Source of the DNA: Rhodanobacteraceae bacterium
GTDB taxonomy: Bacteria > Pseudomonadota > Gammaproteobacteria > Xanthomonadales > Rhodanobacteraceae
DNA: 64,000 nucleotides
Direction: 5' to 3'
NCBI GenBank assembly: GCA_027019085.1
Contig: JALUXG010000054.1
Coordinates: 56,212 to 120,211, forward strand
A model generated the notes under the pieces. It made no database searches and was not told where the DNA came from. It was given only the letters and a program-made list of their open reading frames with translations. The position numbers and the translations under genes are program-made. This document shows positions 48,594-57,719 of this stretch, piece by piece (positions within the stretch are counted from its first letter, which is position 1; every line of letters begins with the position of its first letter).

Positions 48594-49935
48594 CGGAAGG
48601 TTCTCCGCGGGCCTTGCGGCGTGCCTGGCGCAAGGCATCCAGTCGCTCTTTCACCTTGATCTCCAGGCCGCGCCCGACCGGTTCGTAGAACACGGTGTCG
48701 CCCAGTTCATCGGGAAAGCACTGCTGGTCCAGCGCCACGCCACCGGCAGCATCGTGGTCGTATTGGTACCCCTTGCCGTAGCCGAGTCCCTTCATGAGTT
48801 TCGTCGGCGCATTGCGCAGGTGCATCGGCACTTCCAGCGTACCTGTCTCTCCGACAACCGCCCTCGCCTTGTTGTAGGCCGCATAGGCCGCATTGCTCTT
48901 GGGTGCGATGGCCAGGTAGATTGCCAGTTGCGCCAGCCCCAGTTCGCCCTCGGGCGTACCCAGACGCTCGTAGGTATCCCAGGCATCGAGCGCCATCTGC
49001 CATGCACGCGGGTCGGCCAGGCCGATGTCCTCGACCGCCATGCGTGTCAGGCGCCGCGCCAGGTAGGCGCGGTCGCAGCCACCGTCGAGCATGCGCGTGA
49101 GCCAGTACACAGCGGCGTCCGGGTCGGAGCTGCGCACCGACTTGTGCAGCGCCGATATCTGGTCGTAGAACTGCTCGCCGCCCTTGTCGAAGCGTCGCGT
49201 GCGATCAGCCAGCACCTGTTCCAGGGTGGCCGGATCGATGCATCCGTCGGTGGCGAGTTCGGCGGCGATTTCCAGCAGCGTCAATGCGCGGCGCACATCG
49301 CCGTCGGCGGCCTGTGCGATCAATGCCAGTGCATCGTCGTCGACGCTCAGTTTCTGCCCTCCCAGGCCACGCCCGGTATCGTCCAGCGCACGCTTTAGCG
49401 CCAGCACGATGTCCTCGCGCCCAACCGCATCCATCACGTGCACGCGGCAGCGCGAGAGCAGCGCCGAATTGAGTTCGAACGAGGGGTTCTCGGTAGTGGC
49501 CCCGACGAACAAGATCACGCCCTTCTCGATGTGCGGCAGGAAGGCATCCTGCTGGGCCTTGTTGAAGCGGTGCACCTCATCGACGAACAGCACCGTACGC
49601 CGGCCTTGGGCGAAATGAACCTCGGCCTCGGCCAGCGCCTTGCGCACATCCGGCAGACCCGAGAGCACTGCGGAGATGGCGCGAAATTCGGCATCGGCGT
49701 ACCTGGCCACCAGCAGCGCCAGGGTGGTCTTGCCACAACCGGGCGGCCCCCACAGCACCATCGAATGCACGCGACCGTCCTCCAGCGCGCGGCGCAGCGC
49801 ACTGTCCGGTCCGGCCAGGCGCGGCTGGCCGACAATCTCGTCCAGGCTGACCGGGCGCATGCGCTCGGCCAGCGGCTTGAGCACCTCCGGCTCGGCGAAC
49901 AGGCCCGGTGTGGCGGGGGCATAACGCTGCGTCAT
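48586..49935 (-). CDS. rarA: Replication-associated recombination protein A (AAA+ ATPase)
   Basis: 449 residues, MgsA/RarA/WRNIP1 family, acting at stalled forks. Walker A LWGPPGCGKTT (61-71), Walker B VLFVDEVHRFNK, sensor 1 GATTENPSFELN, Arg finger region LLSRCRVH, and the tetramerisation C-terminus with NAPTKLMKGLGYGKGYQYDH. In E. coli it sits between lolA and serS; here it is parted from both by insertions. The long upstream frame extension (to 50283) lacks a family N-terminus, so ATG 49935 is chosen. Confidence 0.95.
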   Translation of the reverse strand: MTQRYAPATPGLFAEPEVLKPLAERMRPVSLDEIVGQPRLAGPDSALRRALEDGRVHSMVLWGPPGCGKTTLALLVARYADAEFRAISAVLSGLPDVRKALAEAEVHFAQGRRTVLFVDEVHRFNKAQQDAFLPHIEKGVILFVGATTENPSFELNSALLSRCRVHVMDAVGREDIVLALKRALDDTGRGLGGQKLSVDDDALALIAQAADGDVRRALTLLEIAAELATDGCIDPATLEQVLADRTRRFDKGGEQFYDQISALHKSVRSSDPDAAVYWLTRMLDGGCDRAYLARRLTRMAVEDIGLADPRAWQMALDAWDTYERLGTPEGELGLAQLAIYLAIAPKSNAAYAAYNKARAVVGETGTLEVPMHLRNAPTKLMKGLGYGKGYQYDHDAAGGVALDQQCFPDELGDTVFYEPVGRGLEIKVKERLDALRQARRKARGEPSDD

Positions 49936-50182
49936 GCCGGCATGATAGAGATTCGGCGTCACGTCTGCATGGATCGCATGAACATTATCAACTGGGGGCA
50001 TCCATAGTGACGCACCGTTGTTCCCGGTGCTGGATTCGGCATGTTTGTGGCTTTGGTCATCTGGCGCGGTCCACGGCCCATGCTCGATCGCCTTCAGCCT
50101 CAGGCTGACGAACTCGAGCGCCTGCGTGTCGATATCGACACCACGGATGTGGTCCCGTAGTAACCCTGACCGCAGTACCTGC
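49936..50182 (-). other. Possible remnant of a DNA methyltransferase gene
   Basis: Upstream of rarA the minus strand reads RDHIRGVDIDTQALEFVSLR (about 50160-50100) followed by LKAIEHGPW. This looks like the GVDIDPxAVExxxLxLWL stretch after the SAM-binding motif of type IIG/N6-adenine methyltransferases. No other part of such an enzyme is seen, and the flanks read as non-coding. A chance match is possible; a decayed gene is the alternative. Confidence 0.3.
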
Positions 50183-50407
50183 CTATTGGCCTCGCTGCTT
50201 GCCGCGCATGGGCGGCGTGACCTTGGCGATCTCGTTGTCCTCGGGCGTCCAGGGGCTGCCGGTGCGCTGTTCGATGTAGTCACGGATCAGCCGGCGAACG
50301 ACCTGGGAGGATGTGGCGTCCTCTTCGGCGCACAGTTGTTCGAACACGGCTTTCTTGCGCGGATCGATAAGAACGGTCAGGCGGGCCGTGCGTTTTTCGA
50401 TTGCCAT
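50183..50407 (-). CDS. Ribbon-helix-helix (CopG-type) DNA-binding protein
   Basis: 74 residues. RHH N-terminus: RTARLTVLIDPRKKAVFEQL (residues 6-25, the beta strand and first helix), then EEDATSSQVVRRLIRDYIE (helix 2). Basic C-terminal tail. Acts as a dimeric repressor, or an antitoxin, but no toxin gene follows. It is divergent from the hydrogenase-like operon with a 19-bp palindrome in the 117-bp gap, so it probably controls that operon and itself. GGGAA lies 9 bases before the ATG. Confidence 0.8.
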   Translation of the reverse strand: MAIEKRTARLTVLIDPRKKAVFEQLCAEEDATSSQVVRRLIRDYIEQRTGSPWTPEDNEIAKVTPPMRGKQRGQ

Positions 50408-50443
50408 GATGGGATTTCCCGGCTTACACTAGATTCGTATTGG

Positions 50444-50462
50444 ATGATAATATAATTATCAT
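50444..50462. promoter_or_regulatory. 19-bp palindromic operator between the RHH gene and hyfB
   Basis: ATGATAAT-ATA-ATTATCAT is a perfect inverted repeat with a 3-base centre, in the only AT-rich tract nearby. It resembles a Fur-type box (TGATAAT-N-ATTATCA) but with a 3-base, not 1-base, spacer. Placed between divergent genes, 37 bases from the RHH start and 63 from hyfB, it suits control of both by the RHH protein or by Fur. Confidence 0.65.
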
Positions 50463-50524
50463 TTGTTGCACATCATTGCCACATCCTGGCGCTGCTTCGA
50501 CACCGCCCCCATCGGGACGTCAGA

Positions 50525-52537
50525 GTGACCTATCCGACCCTTGCCCAACCGCTGCCGGTGCTGATCTCCCTGGTCAGCGCATGGCTGTTGCTGGGCATGC
50601 TCGGGCTGCTGCAGCCGCGCCGTGTCGGATGGGTGGCGCACGTGCTGTTCCCGCTCGGCGCCCTGGTGGCCCTGGGCGTGGCCGCGGTGGCGGCCTTGGC
50701 ACTGGGCAGCGGCTTCACGCCACAGGCCCTGGTATTGCCGCTCGGTCTTCCCGACCTCCCTTTCCACCTGCGCCTGGATGCGCTGTCGGGTTTCTTCCTG
50801 ATGCTGCTGGGCATCGCCGGCGCTGGCATATCCATTTTCGCTGCCGGCTACTTCCGCCAGGGCGAAGGAACCGCTCCCGGCCTGATGGGGCTGCAGTACC
50901 ACGTATTCCTGGCCAGCATGGCACTTGTGATGCTGGCCGATGACGCCTATCTGTTCATGGTGGCGTGGGAAACCATGGCACTCAGCTCCTATTTCCTGGT
51001 GACCTCGCAGCACCGCATTCCGGAAATCCGGCGCGCCGGCTTCATCTACCTGCTGATGGCGCACATCGGCGCGCTGTCGATCCTGCTGTGTTTCGGTGCC
51101 ATGCATGGAGGCAACTGGACGATGACCTTCGACGCCATGCGTGGAGCATCGTTGTCATCGGTCTGGGCCGGAGCAGCATTTTGCCTGGCGCTGTTCGGGT
51201 TCGGCGCCAAGGCCGGTCTGTTTCCCGTCCACATCTGGCTGCCCGAGGCGCACCCGGCTGCGCCTTCGCCGGTGTCGGCCATGATGAGCGGGCTGATGCT
51301 GAAGACGGCAATCTACGGCCTCCTCCGCGTGAGCATGGACCTGCTGCACACCGGACCGTGGTGGTGGGGAATGCTGACCATGCTGGTTGGACTGTTCACC
51401 GCACTCTTCGGAGTGGTGTTCGCAGCTGTGCAGACAGACATGAAACGGCTGCTGGCCTATTCGTCGATCGAGAACATCGGCCTGATCATCGCTGCCGTGG
51501 GTCTGGCATTGCTGGCGCGCTCGTTCGGCATGGACCTGCTGGCTGCCCTGGCATTGGCGGCAGCATTGATCCACGCCTTCAATCACGCCCTGTTCAAGAG
51601 CCTGCTGTTCCTGGCCACCGGATCGGTGCTGCACGCCACCGGCGAGCGCAACCTGGGCAAGCTCGGCGGTTTGATCCGCTACATGCCCTGGGTGGCAATG
51701 CTGGCACTGGTTGGCACCCTGGCCATCGCCGGCCTGCCGCCGCTGAACGGGTTCGTGTCCGAATGGCTGATGCTGCAGGCCTTCCTGTCGACGCCGTCGA
51801 TCCCGCACAGCTTCATCAACATGATCGTGCCGCTGGGCGCCGCCCTCGTGGCCTTGACGGCCGCGCTGGCCGGCTACGTGATGGTGAAGTTCTACGGTGT
51901 GATCTTCCTCGGCCAGCCACGCGAGCCGCGGCTCAGGCATGCGCATGGTGCCGGGATCCTGGAACGCATCGGCCTGGCCTGGCTCGCACTGGGATGCATC
52001 CTGATCGGCATCTTCCCACAGGCGGCGCTTGATGCCGTGGCCAGTGTCACGCATGCGTTGACCGGTGCGGTGGTGCGCCGAGGAGGCTCGGCATGGTGGA
52101 TCGCTCCGGTATCGCCGGAACAGGCGTCCTACAGCGGCCTCTGGTTGCTGGCAGGCCTGCTCGGCGTGATAGCTGCGGTCTTCGTCATCGTGCGTCTTTT
52201 CTATCACGGCCGTGTGCGACGCTCTCCACCCTGGGACTGTGGCTACCGCTGGCTGACGCCGCGCATGCAGGACACGGCCGAGGGCTTCGGCCAGCCGATC
52301 CGGCGCATTTTCGGGCCGTTCTTCCGCATCGAGCGCGAATTGCCTGCAGCCGACGATGCGCAGCCGCACTATGCCATTCGCATCGAGGATCGCACCTGGC
52401 GTGCGATCTACGCCCCGATCACCGCGATCGTGCGCCGTCTTGCTGACGCAGTGGCCGTAGTGCAGCGTGGCCGCCTTTCGGTGTACCTGCTGTACAGCTT
52501 CCTGACTCTGATCGTGCTGCTGATATTCGTCCTGTGA
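50525..52537 (+). CDS. hyfB: Hydrogenase-4-like membrane subunit B (antiporter-type)
   Basis: 670 residues, about 16 membrane helices, NuoL/MrpA-like proton-pumping family. Conserved features: FMVAWETMALSSYFLV with a Glu in a helix, GFGAKAGLFPVHIWLPEAHP with a Lys in the broken helix, and the LLAYSSIENIGLIIAAVGLA stretch. HyfB and HyfF are the two pump-like subunits of the complex. GTG start at 50525. Opens a six-gene operon (hyfB-C-E-F-G-I); its stop overlaps hyfC by 4 bases. Confidence 0.93.
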   Translation: MTYPTLAQPLPVLISLVSAWLLLGMLGLLQPRRVGWVAHVLFPLGALVALGVAAVAALALGSGFTPQALVLPLGLPDLPFHLRLDALSGFFLMLLGIAGAGISIFAAGYFRQGEGTAPGLMGLQYHVFLASMALVMLADDAYLFMVAWETMALSSYFLVTSQHRIPEIRRAGFIYLLMAHIGALSILLCFGAMHGGNWTMTFDAMRGASLSSVWAGAAFCLALFGFGAKAGLFPVHIWLPEAHPAAPSPVSAMMSGLMLKTAIYGLLRVSMDLLHTGPWWWGMLTMLVGLFTALFGVVFAAVQTDMKRLLAYSSIENIGLIIAAVGLALLARSFGMDLLAALALAAALIHAFNHALFKSLLFLATGSVLHATGERNLGKLGGLIRYMPWVAMLALVGTLAIAGLPPLNGFVSEWLMLQAFLSTPSIPHSFINMIVPLGAALVALTAALAGYVMVKFYGVIFLGQPREPRLRHAHGAGILERIGLAWLALGCILIGIFPQAALDAVASVTHALTGAVVRRGGSAWWIAPVSPEQASYSGLWLLAGLLGVIAAVFVIVRLFYHGRVRRSPPWDCGYRWLTPRMQDTAEGFGQPIRRIFGPFFRIERELPAADDAQPHYAIRIEDRTWRAIYAPITAIVRRLADAVAVVQRGRLSVYLLYSFLTLIVLLIFVL

Positions 52538-53493
52538 ACATGATCGCATTGCTCCGCCAACTGGCCGAAGCCCTGCTTGCCATCGCCCTGGCGCCGTTGC
52601 TGGCCGGCTGGGTGGCGCAGTGCCGGGCATGGCTGCAGAACCGTTCGGCACCTTCACTGCTGCAACCCTATCGCACGCTGCGCAAGCTGTTCCACAAGGA
52701 TGCGGTACTGGCCGAACAGGCCTCGCCGCTGTTTCGCATCACGCCTTATGTGGTATTCGGCACAATGATGCTGGCCGCGGCCATCATCCCCTCGGTGACC
52801 ACCGACGTGCCTTTCGCGCGGGTGGCCGATGCGATTGCCCTGGTCGGCCTGTTCGCCACGGCACGCGTATTCATGGCGCTGGCGGCCATGGACATCGGCA
52901 CCGCCTTCGGCACGCTCGGCGCGCGTCGCGAGATGATGGTCGGCTTTCTCGCCGAACCGGCGCTGCTCATGGTGCTGTTCAACGCCTTCCTGATGTACGG
53001 CAGCACTGCGCTGCCCACCGTGGTTCATGACGCACTTGCATTCGACACACACGGTCTGCTCCTGCGACCGAGCCTGGCATTCGCCGGCGTGGCCTTCGTC
53101 ATGGTGCTGCTGGCCGAGAATGGACGCATCCCCATCGACAACCCGACCACCCATCTCGAGCTGACCATGATCCACGAGGCAATGCTGCTCGAGTATTCGG
53201 CACGCCACCTGGCACTGATGGAATGGGCCTCGTGGCTGAAACTGTTCAATTACGCCTGCATCGGGTTTGCATTGTTCGCCCCCTGGGGCATCGCCCTGCA
53301 TGCCGATACCGCCTCACCGTTGCTGCTGGCCCTGGCCCTGCTGGTGCTCAAGCTGACCGTGGCCGGTGCCGTGCTGGCGGTGATCGAGACCGTGTCGGCC
53401 AAGCTGCGCGTGTTCCGCGCCCCCGAATTCCTGAGCATGGCTTTCCTGCTCGCCGTGCTCGGCATCCTCGTGCACCTCCTGTTGCGGTCCTGA
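52534..53493 (+). CDS. hyfC: Hydrogenase-4-like membrane subunit C
   Basis: 319 residues, NuoH/HycD-like, eight membrane helices. Signature PYRTLRKLFHKDAVLAEQAS near residue 48 and AENGRIPIDNPTTHLELTM at about 192, the quinone-site-like loop that docks the peripheral arm. Connects the antiporter subunits to the NuoB/NuoD-like part. GTG start at 52534 overlaps hyfB; an ATG 6 bases on is equally plausible. Confidence 0.93.
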   Translation: MNMIALLRQLAEALLAIALAPLLAGWVAQCRAWLQNRSAPSLLQPYRTLRKLFHKDAVLAEQASPLFRITPYVVFGTMMLAAAIIPSVTTDVPFARVADAIALVGLFATARVFMALAAMDIGTAFGTLGARREMMVGFLAEPALLMVLFNAFLMYGSTALPTVVHDALAFDTHGLLLRPSLAFAGVAFVMVLLAENGRIPIDNPTTHLELTMIHEAMLLEYSARHLALMEWASWLKLFNYACIGFALFAPWGIALHADTASPLLLALALLVLKLTVAGAVLAVIETVSAKLRVFRAPEFLSMAFLLAVLGILVHLLLRS

Positions 53494-53495
53494 CC

Positions 53496-54161
53496 ATGCA
53501 CATGCCTTCACTCGCCACCCAGTTCCTGCATGTGCTCGCTGCCGGTCTGCTGCTGATCTCGTTCGCGATGCTGGCCCAGCGCCGGATCCGGCGCCTGATC
53601 GTACTGCTGGCCTGGCAGGGCGCCCTGCTATCGGCCTCGACGCTGCTGGTGGCGATCACCGCCCATCAGGCGCACCTGTACTATTCGGCGGCGCTGACCC
53701 TGGCACTGAAAGTGATCGTCCTGCCCTGGATCCTGATGCGGCTGATGAAACGTCTGGGCATTGCCGGCGAGGTCGAGCCACTGGTCAATGTTTCCACCCT
53801 GATGCTGGTCGGCCTGGCGCTGGTGATCTTCGCCTTCGGCCTGGCGCAACCGGTCAGCGCACTGGCGACAACGGTGACCCGACAGGCCCTGGGTATCGCG
53901 CTGGCGGTGATCCTTCTGGCATTCCTGATGATCATCGCCCGGCGCAAGGCGGTCACCCAGGTCATCGGCATCCTGGCACTGGAGAACGGCCTGTTCTTCG
54001 CCGCCACCAGCGCCACCTACGGCATGCCGATGGTGGTCGAGCTGGGTATCGCGCTGGACCTGCTGGTCGGCGTATTCGTGTTCGGCATCTTCTTTTTCCA
54101 CATCCGCGAGCAGTTCGACAGCCTCGACCTGCATCACTTCGAATCGCTCAAGGAGGAATGA
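53496..54161 (+). CDS. hyfE: Hydrogenase-4-like membrane subunit E
   Basis: 221 residues, seven membrane helices; fused NuoK/NuoJ-like (HyfE family). N-terminal MLAQRRIRRLIVLLAWQGAL and a Glu in ILALENGLFFAATSATYGMP, with a C-terminal hydrophilic tail (FDSLDLHHFESLKEE). ATG 53496 is 2 bases after the hyfC stop; hyfF follows with 1 base between. Confidence 0.92.
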   Translation: MHMPSLATQFLHVLAAGLLLISFAMLAQRRIRRLIVLLAWQGALLSASTLLVAITAHQAHLYYSAALTLALKVIVLPWILMRLMKRLGIAGEVEPLVNVSTLMLVGLALVIFAFGLAQPVSALATTVTRQALGIALAVILLAFLMIIARRKAVTQVIGILALENGLFFAATSATYGMPMVVELGIALDLLVGVFVFGIFFFHIREQFDSLDLHHFESLKEE

Positions 54162-54162
54162 C

Positions 54163-55614
54163 GTGGAACTGCTGCTGGTCCTCGCCACGCCCCTGACAGG
54201 CGCCCTGTTGCTGGCCTTCCTCGGCGCATACCGCCGGGCGCCGGAAATCAATGTCATCACCAGCCTGGCCACCCTGGGTTTTGCCGTGTTGCTGGTGCTG
54301 CGCGTGATTCGGCATGGGCCGATGATGGTCGGAGATGAGCAATTCTTCGTCGATCCGTTCAATGTGTTCCTGATCGCCCTGACCGCCTTCGTGGGCTTCA
54401 CCACTGCCGTGTTCTCTCGACCGTACATGCGCATCGAGGACGAGCGCGGTCGCCTCACTCCCGTGCGCCTGCGCCTGTACCACAGCATGTACCAGCTGTT
54501 CATGGCTTCGATGCTGCTGGCGCTGTCGACCAACAACATGGGCCTCTTGTGGGTGGCGATGGAGGCGGCGACGCTGTCGACAGTGCTGCTGGTGTCGCTG
54601 TACCGCACCCGCGAGAGCATCGAGGCGGCCTGGAAGTACTTCATCCTCTGCGGCGTCGGCATCGCCCTGGCGCTGTTTGGCACCATCCTGCTGTACGTGG
54701 CCGCCGAAGGCGTGCTTGGCCATGAGGGCATGCGCGCCCTGCTGTGGACGCACCTCGATGCCGTCAAGGGACAACTGGAACCGACCGTGGTGGGCCTGGC
54801 CTTCGTGTTCCTGCTGGTCGGTTATGGCACCAAGGTCGGCCTGGCGCCGCTGCACAACTGGTTGCCCGACGCCCACGCCGAAGGTCCGACGCCGGTCTCG
54901 GCAGTACTCTCGGGCCTGCTGCTCAACGTGGCCATGTACGCCGTGGTGCGCTGCAAGGTACTGGCCGACGGTGCCATGCATTCACTGTTGCCGGGGCGCA
55001 TGCTGATGGCCATGGGTCTGCTGACCACCTTGCTGGCGGCATTCTTCCTGTGGCGCCAACGCGACATCAAGCGCCTGTTCGGCTATTCATCGATCGAGCA
55101 CATGGGCATCATCACCTTTGCCTTCGGCATGGGCGGCCCGCTGGCGAACTTTGCCGCGTTGCTGCACATGACGGTGCACTCGCTGACCAAATCGGCAATC
55201 TTCTTTACCGCCGGTCACGCCTCGCAGGTGGCCGGTACCCAGCGTATCGATGGCATCCGAGGGCTGCTTGCAGTCAGCCCGACGGTGGGCTGGGGCCTGA
55301 TGCTGGGCACCCTGGCCATTCTCGGCACGCCGCCGTTCGGCGTCTTCGCCAGTGAATATCTGGTACTGACCACAGCCATGCGCGAACATCCCTGGGCCAT
55401 CCCGGCGCTGCTGATTGCCCTGGCCGTGGCCTTTGCCGGCATTTTTCGCCACGTGCAGCCCATGGTGTTCGGAGATACCAACGCCAAGCCCCTGCCGCAC
55501 TCGCCCGCACTGCTTCCGGTATTCGTGCATCTGGCCCTGGTGTTGATGCTGGGGCTGTACATGCCGCCGGCACTGGCGCGCTGGTACCGCCTGGCTGCCC
55601 ATCTGATCGGGTAA
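54163..55614 (+). CDS. hyfF: Hydrogenase-4-like membrane subunit F (antiporter-type)
   Basis: 483 residues, about 14 membrane helices, NuoN/NuoM-like. LWVAMEAATLSTVLLVSLYR with its Glu, GYGTKVGLAPLHNWLPDAHA with its Lys, and FGYSSIEHMGIITFAFGMGG. The second pump-type subunit. GTG start at 54163. Same operon as hyfE and hyfG. Confidence 0.93.
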   Translation: MELLLVLATPLTGALLLAFLGAYRRAPEINVITSLATLGFAVLLVLRVIRHGPMMVGDEQFFVDPFNVFLIALTAFVGFTTAVFSRPYMRIEDERGRLTPVRLRLYHSMYQLFMASMLLALSTNNMGLLWVAMEAATLSTVLLVSLYRTRESIEAAWKYFILCGVGIALALFGTILLYVAAEGVLGHEGMRALLWTHLDAVKGQLEPTVVGLAFVFLLVGYGTKVGLAPLHNWLPDAHAEGPTPVSAVLSGLLLNVAMYAVVRCKVLADGAMHSLLPGRMLMAMGLLTTLLAAFFLWRQRDIKRLFGYSSIEHMGIITFAFGMGGPLANFAALLHMTVHSLTKSAIFFTAGHASQVAGTQRIDGIRGLLAVSPTVGWGLMLGTLAILGTPPFGVFASEYLVLTTAMREHPWAIPALLIALAVAFAGIFRHVQPMVFGDTNAKPLPHSPALLPVFVHLALVLMLGLYMPPALARWYRLAAHLIG

Positions 55615-55619
55615 ATGCG

Positions 55620-57164
55620 ATGAACCTGGACACCCTTGAACAAGAGGCCGTGCGAGTACCGTCGAACGTGGCCGTTTCATGTATCACGTTCGGTGCCGAG
55701 AGCTGGCTCCAGGCGGCCGACGCCATGCAGCAGGCTGGCGCGGTCCTGTTGACACTTTGGGGCAGCGACGACCGCGATCGCGATGGCCATTTCCGTATCC
55801 ATGCCGCTTATCTGATGCCCCAACGGCTGTGGATCATCGGCCATGCCATGCCGTCCGATTCCCCCGTCTACCCCTCGTTATCAAGGCTGTTCCCGGTTGC
55901 CGATCGTCTGCAACGCGCTGTCCGCGATCTGCTCGGCATACATGCGGACGGCGGTGATGATCGTCCATGGTTGCGCCATGGCGGCTGGCCGGCATCGGTG
56001 TTCCCGTTGCGTCGCGACGTCGATCCGGCACATGCCCATGCTGTCCAAAGCAGCGCCTATCCCTTCGTGCACGTAAGTGGGGATGGAGTGCACGAGATCC
56101 CAGTCGGCCCGGTGCATGCCGGCACCATCGAACCCGGACATTTCCGGTTTTCCCTGGTCGGCGAAAAAGTGCTGCGTCTGGAGCAGCGTCTGGGCTATGC
56201 ACACAAGGGCGTTGCCAAACGTTTCGAATCGATGCGCCTTGACGATGGTCACCGACTGGCCGCGCGCGCGTGCGGAGATTCCACTGTAGCTTTCAGCTGG
56301 GCCTACTGTTCGGCGCTGGAGTCGATGAACGCCACTGTCGTGCCACCGCGTGCAGTGACACTGCGCGCACTTGCGCTGGAACTGGAACGGGTGGCCAATC
56401 ATCTGGGTGATCTGGGCGCGCTGGGCAACGATGCCGGACTGGCGTTCGGACAGACCCAGTTCTCCGCGCTCAAGGAACGCCTGCTGCGACAAAATGCTGA
56501 AGTATTCGGTCAACGCTACCTGTTCGATCTGGTGGTTCCGGGTGGGGTAGCCAAGGATCCCCCGGAACGCGCCCTGGTTGCACTGTCGTCCGAGCTTTCG
56601 GACATCAAGCGGGAGGTGAATGAACTGCGTGTACTCTATACCAACCATGCCGGTCTTCAGGACCGGCTACAGGGCACTGGGTATGTTGATCCGGCTCAAG
56701 CACGGACAATGGGTGCGTTGGGATTGGTTGCGCGTGCATGCGGCCTCGCACGCGATCTTCGCGTCGACTTGCCGTGGCCACCCTATGACAAGTTTTTGCC
56801 AACCGTAGCCATCTGCGCAGACGGTGACGTTGCGGCACGCTTGCAGGTGAGATTCGACGAGGTACTGGAATCGTTGCGACTGTGCAGTCAGTGGCTGGGC
56901 GACATGCCTGCTGGCGCGATTTGTGTCGATCTTCCCGATACGGAACCCGGCCAGCAGGGCATCGGCATGATCGAAGGCTGGCGCGGACCCGTGCTTGCAG
57001 CAGTGGAAAGTGGCGTCAACGAGGGAATCAGACGCTGCCACATCCATGATCCGTCGTGGCAGAACTGGCTGCTATTGGAGCGGGCGGTGCTGGACAACAT
57101 CGTGGCCGACTTCCCGCTGATCAACAAGTCCTTCAACCTTTCCTACAGCGGACACGACGGATAG
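55620..57164 (+). CDS. hyfG: Hydrogenase-4-like large subunit G lacking the NiFe-binding Cys
   Basis: 514 residues: an N-terminal NuoC-like part (to about 165; YPSLSRLFPVADRLQRAVRD, DDRPWLRHGGWPASVFPLRR) and a NuoD/HycE-like large-subunit part. True [NiFe]-hydrogenases carry CxxC near the N-terminus of this part and DPCxxC at the C-terminus. Here the first position reads ACGDST (Cys218, then Ser221 in place of Cys) and the C-terminus reads LINKSFNLSYSGHDG with no Cys. Three of four metal ligands are therefore absent, as in Ehr complexes. Hydrogen chemistry is unlikely; the electron donor is unknown. Confidence 0.9.
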   Translation: MNLDTLEQEAVRVPSNVAVSCITFGAESWLQAADAMQQAGAVLLTLWGSDDRDRDGHFRIHAAYLMPQRLWIIGHAMPSDSPVYPSLSRLFPVADRLQRAVRDLLGIHADGGDDRPWLRHGGWPASVFPLRRDVDPAHAHAVQSSAYPFVHVSGDGVHEIPVGPVHAGTIEPGHFRFSLVGEKVLRLEQRLGYAHKGVAKRFESMRLDDGHRLAARACGDSTVAFSWAYCSALESMNATVVPPRAVTLRALALELERVANHLGDLGALGNDAGLAFGQTQFSALKERLLRQNAEVFGQRYLFDLVVPGGVAKDPPERALVALSSELSDIKREVNELRVLYTNHAGLQDRLQGTGYVDPAQARTMGALGLVARACGLARDLRVDLPWPPYDKFLPTVAICADGDVAARLQVRFDEVLESLRLCSQWLGDMPAGAICVDLPDTEPGQQGIGMIEGWRGPVLAAVESGVNEGIRRCHIHDPSWQNWLLLERAVLDNIVADFPLINKSFNLSYSGHDG

Positions 57165-57170
57165 ACACCG

Positions 57171-57692
57171 ATGTTCGACATTCTTTCGCGTATACGCCGT
57201 ACCGGTCGGCTGAGTGAAACCGGGCCGCAAGCCGGGAAGGCGACTGCGTCCGACCCACTGCAGTCAAAACTTCACCAAACATTCGGGCGTGCACTGTGCA
57301 TCCGCCAGGTTGACGCCGGATCATGCAACGGCTGCGAGTTGGAAATCCAGGCGCTTGGCAATCCCTACTACAACCTGGAAGGCTCAGGCATCCACTTCGT
57401 CGCCAGCCCACGTCACGCCGACCTTCTGCTGGTCACCGGTCCGGTGTCGGTCAACATGGAGGAGGCGCTAAAGCGCACCTACCAAGCCATGCCCAAACCG
57501 AAATGGGTCATCGCCGTGGGGGATTGCGGAGCCTGTGGCGGCATTTTCGGTACCAGCTACGCCAGCCGCGGCAGTGTGGGCAACATCATTCCCGTCGATG
57601 CCATGGTCAACGGCTGCCCGCCCTCACCCACCGCGCTGATGCAAGCCATCGTCGATGTCACCACTGGCATGCCGCAAAGCGGACAAGGCTGA
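57171..57692 (+). CDS. hyfI: Hydrogenase-4-like small subunit I (NuoB-like)
   Basis: 173 residues. [4Fe-4S] ligands are kept: Cys52 and Cys55 (GSCNGCELEI), Cys119 (GDCGACGG), Cys149 (NGCPPSP), as in NuoB and HycG. This proximal cluster could pass electrons from the peripheral arm, although no ferredoxin-type HyfA or HyfH subunit is present in the operon. Start 6 bases past hyfG. Last gene of the operon, converging on lolA. Confidence 0.92.
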   Translation: MFDILSRIRRTGRLSETGPQAGKATASDPLQSKLHQTFGRALCIRQVDAGSCNGCELEIQALGNPYYNLEGSGIHFVASPRHADLLLVTGPVSVNMEEALKRTYQAMPKPKWVIAVGDCGACGGIFGTSYASRGSVGNIIPVDAMVNGCPPSPTALMQAIVDVTTGMPQSGQG

Positions 57693-57719
57693 AGATCGCC
57701 AGCCGTTGCAGCACATCAA

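Noticed and set aside
51155..52657. A 500-codon frame antisense to hyfB
   Set aside because: It is His/Gln-rich and lies opposite conserved membrane helices: an antisense artefact.
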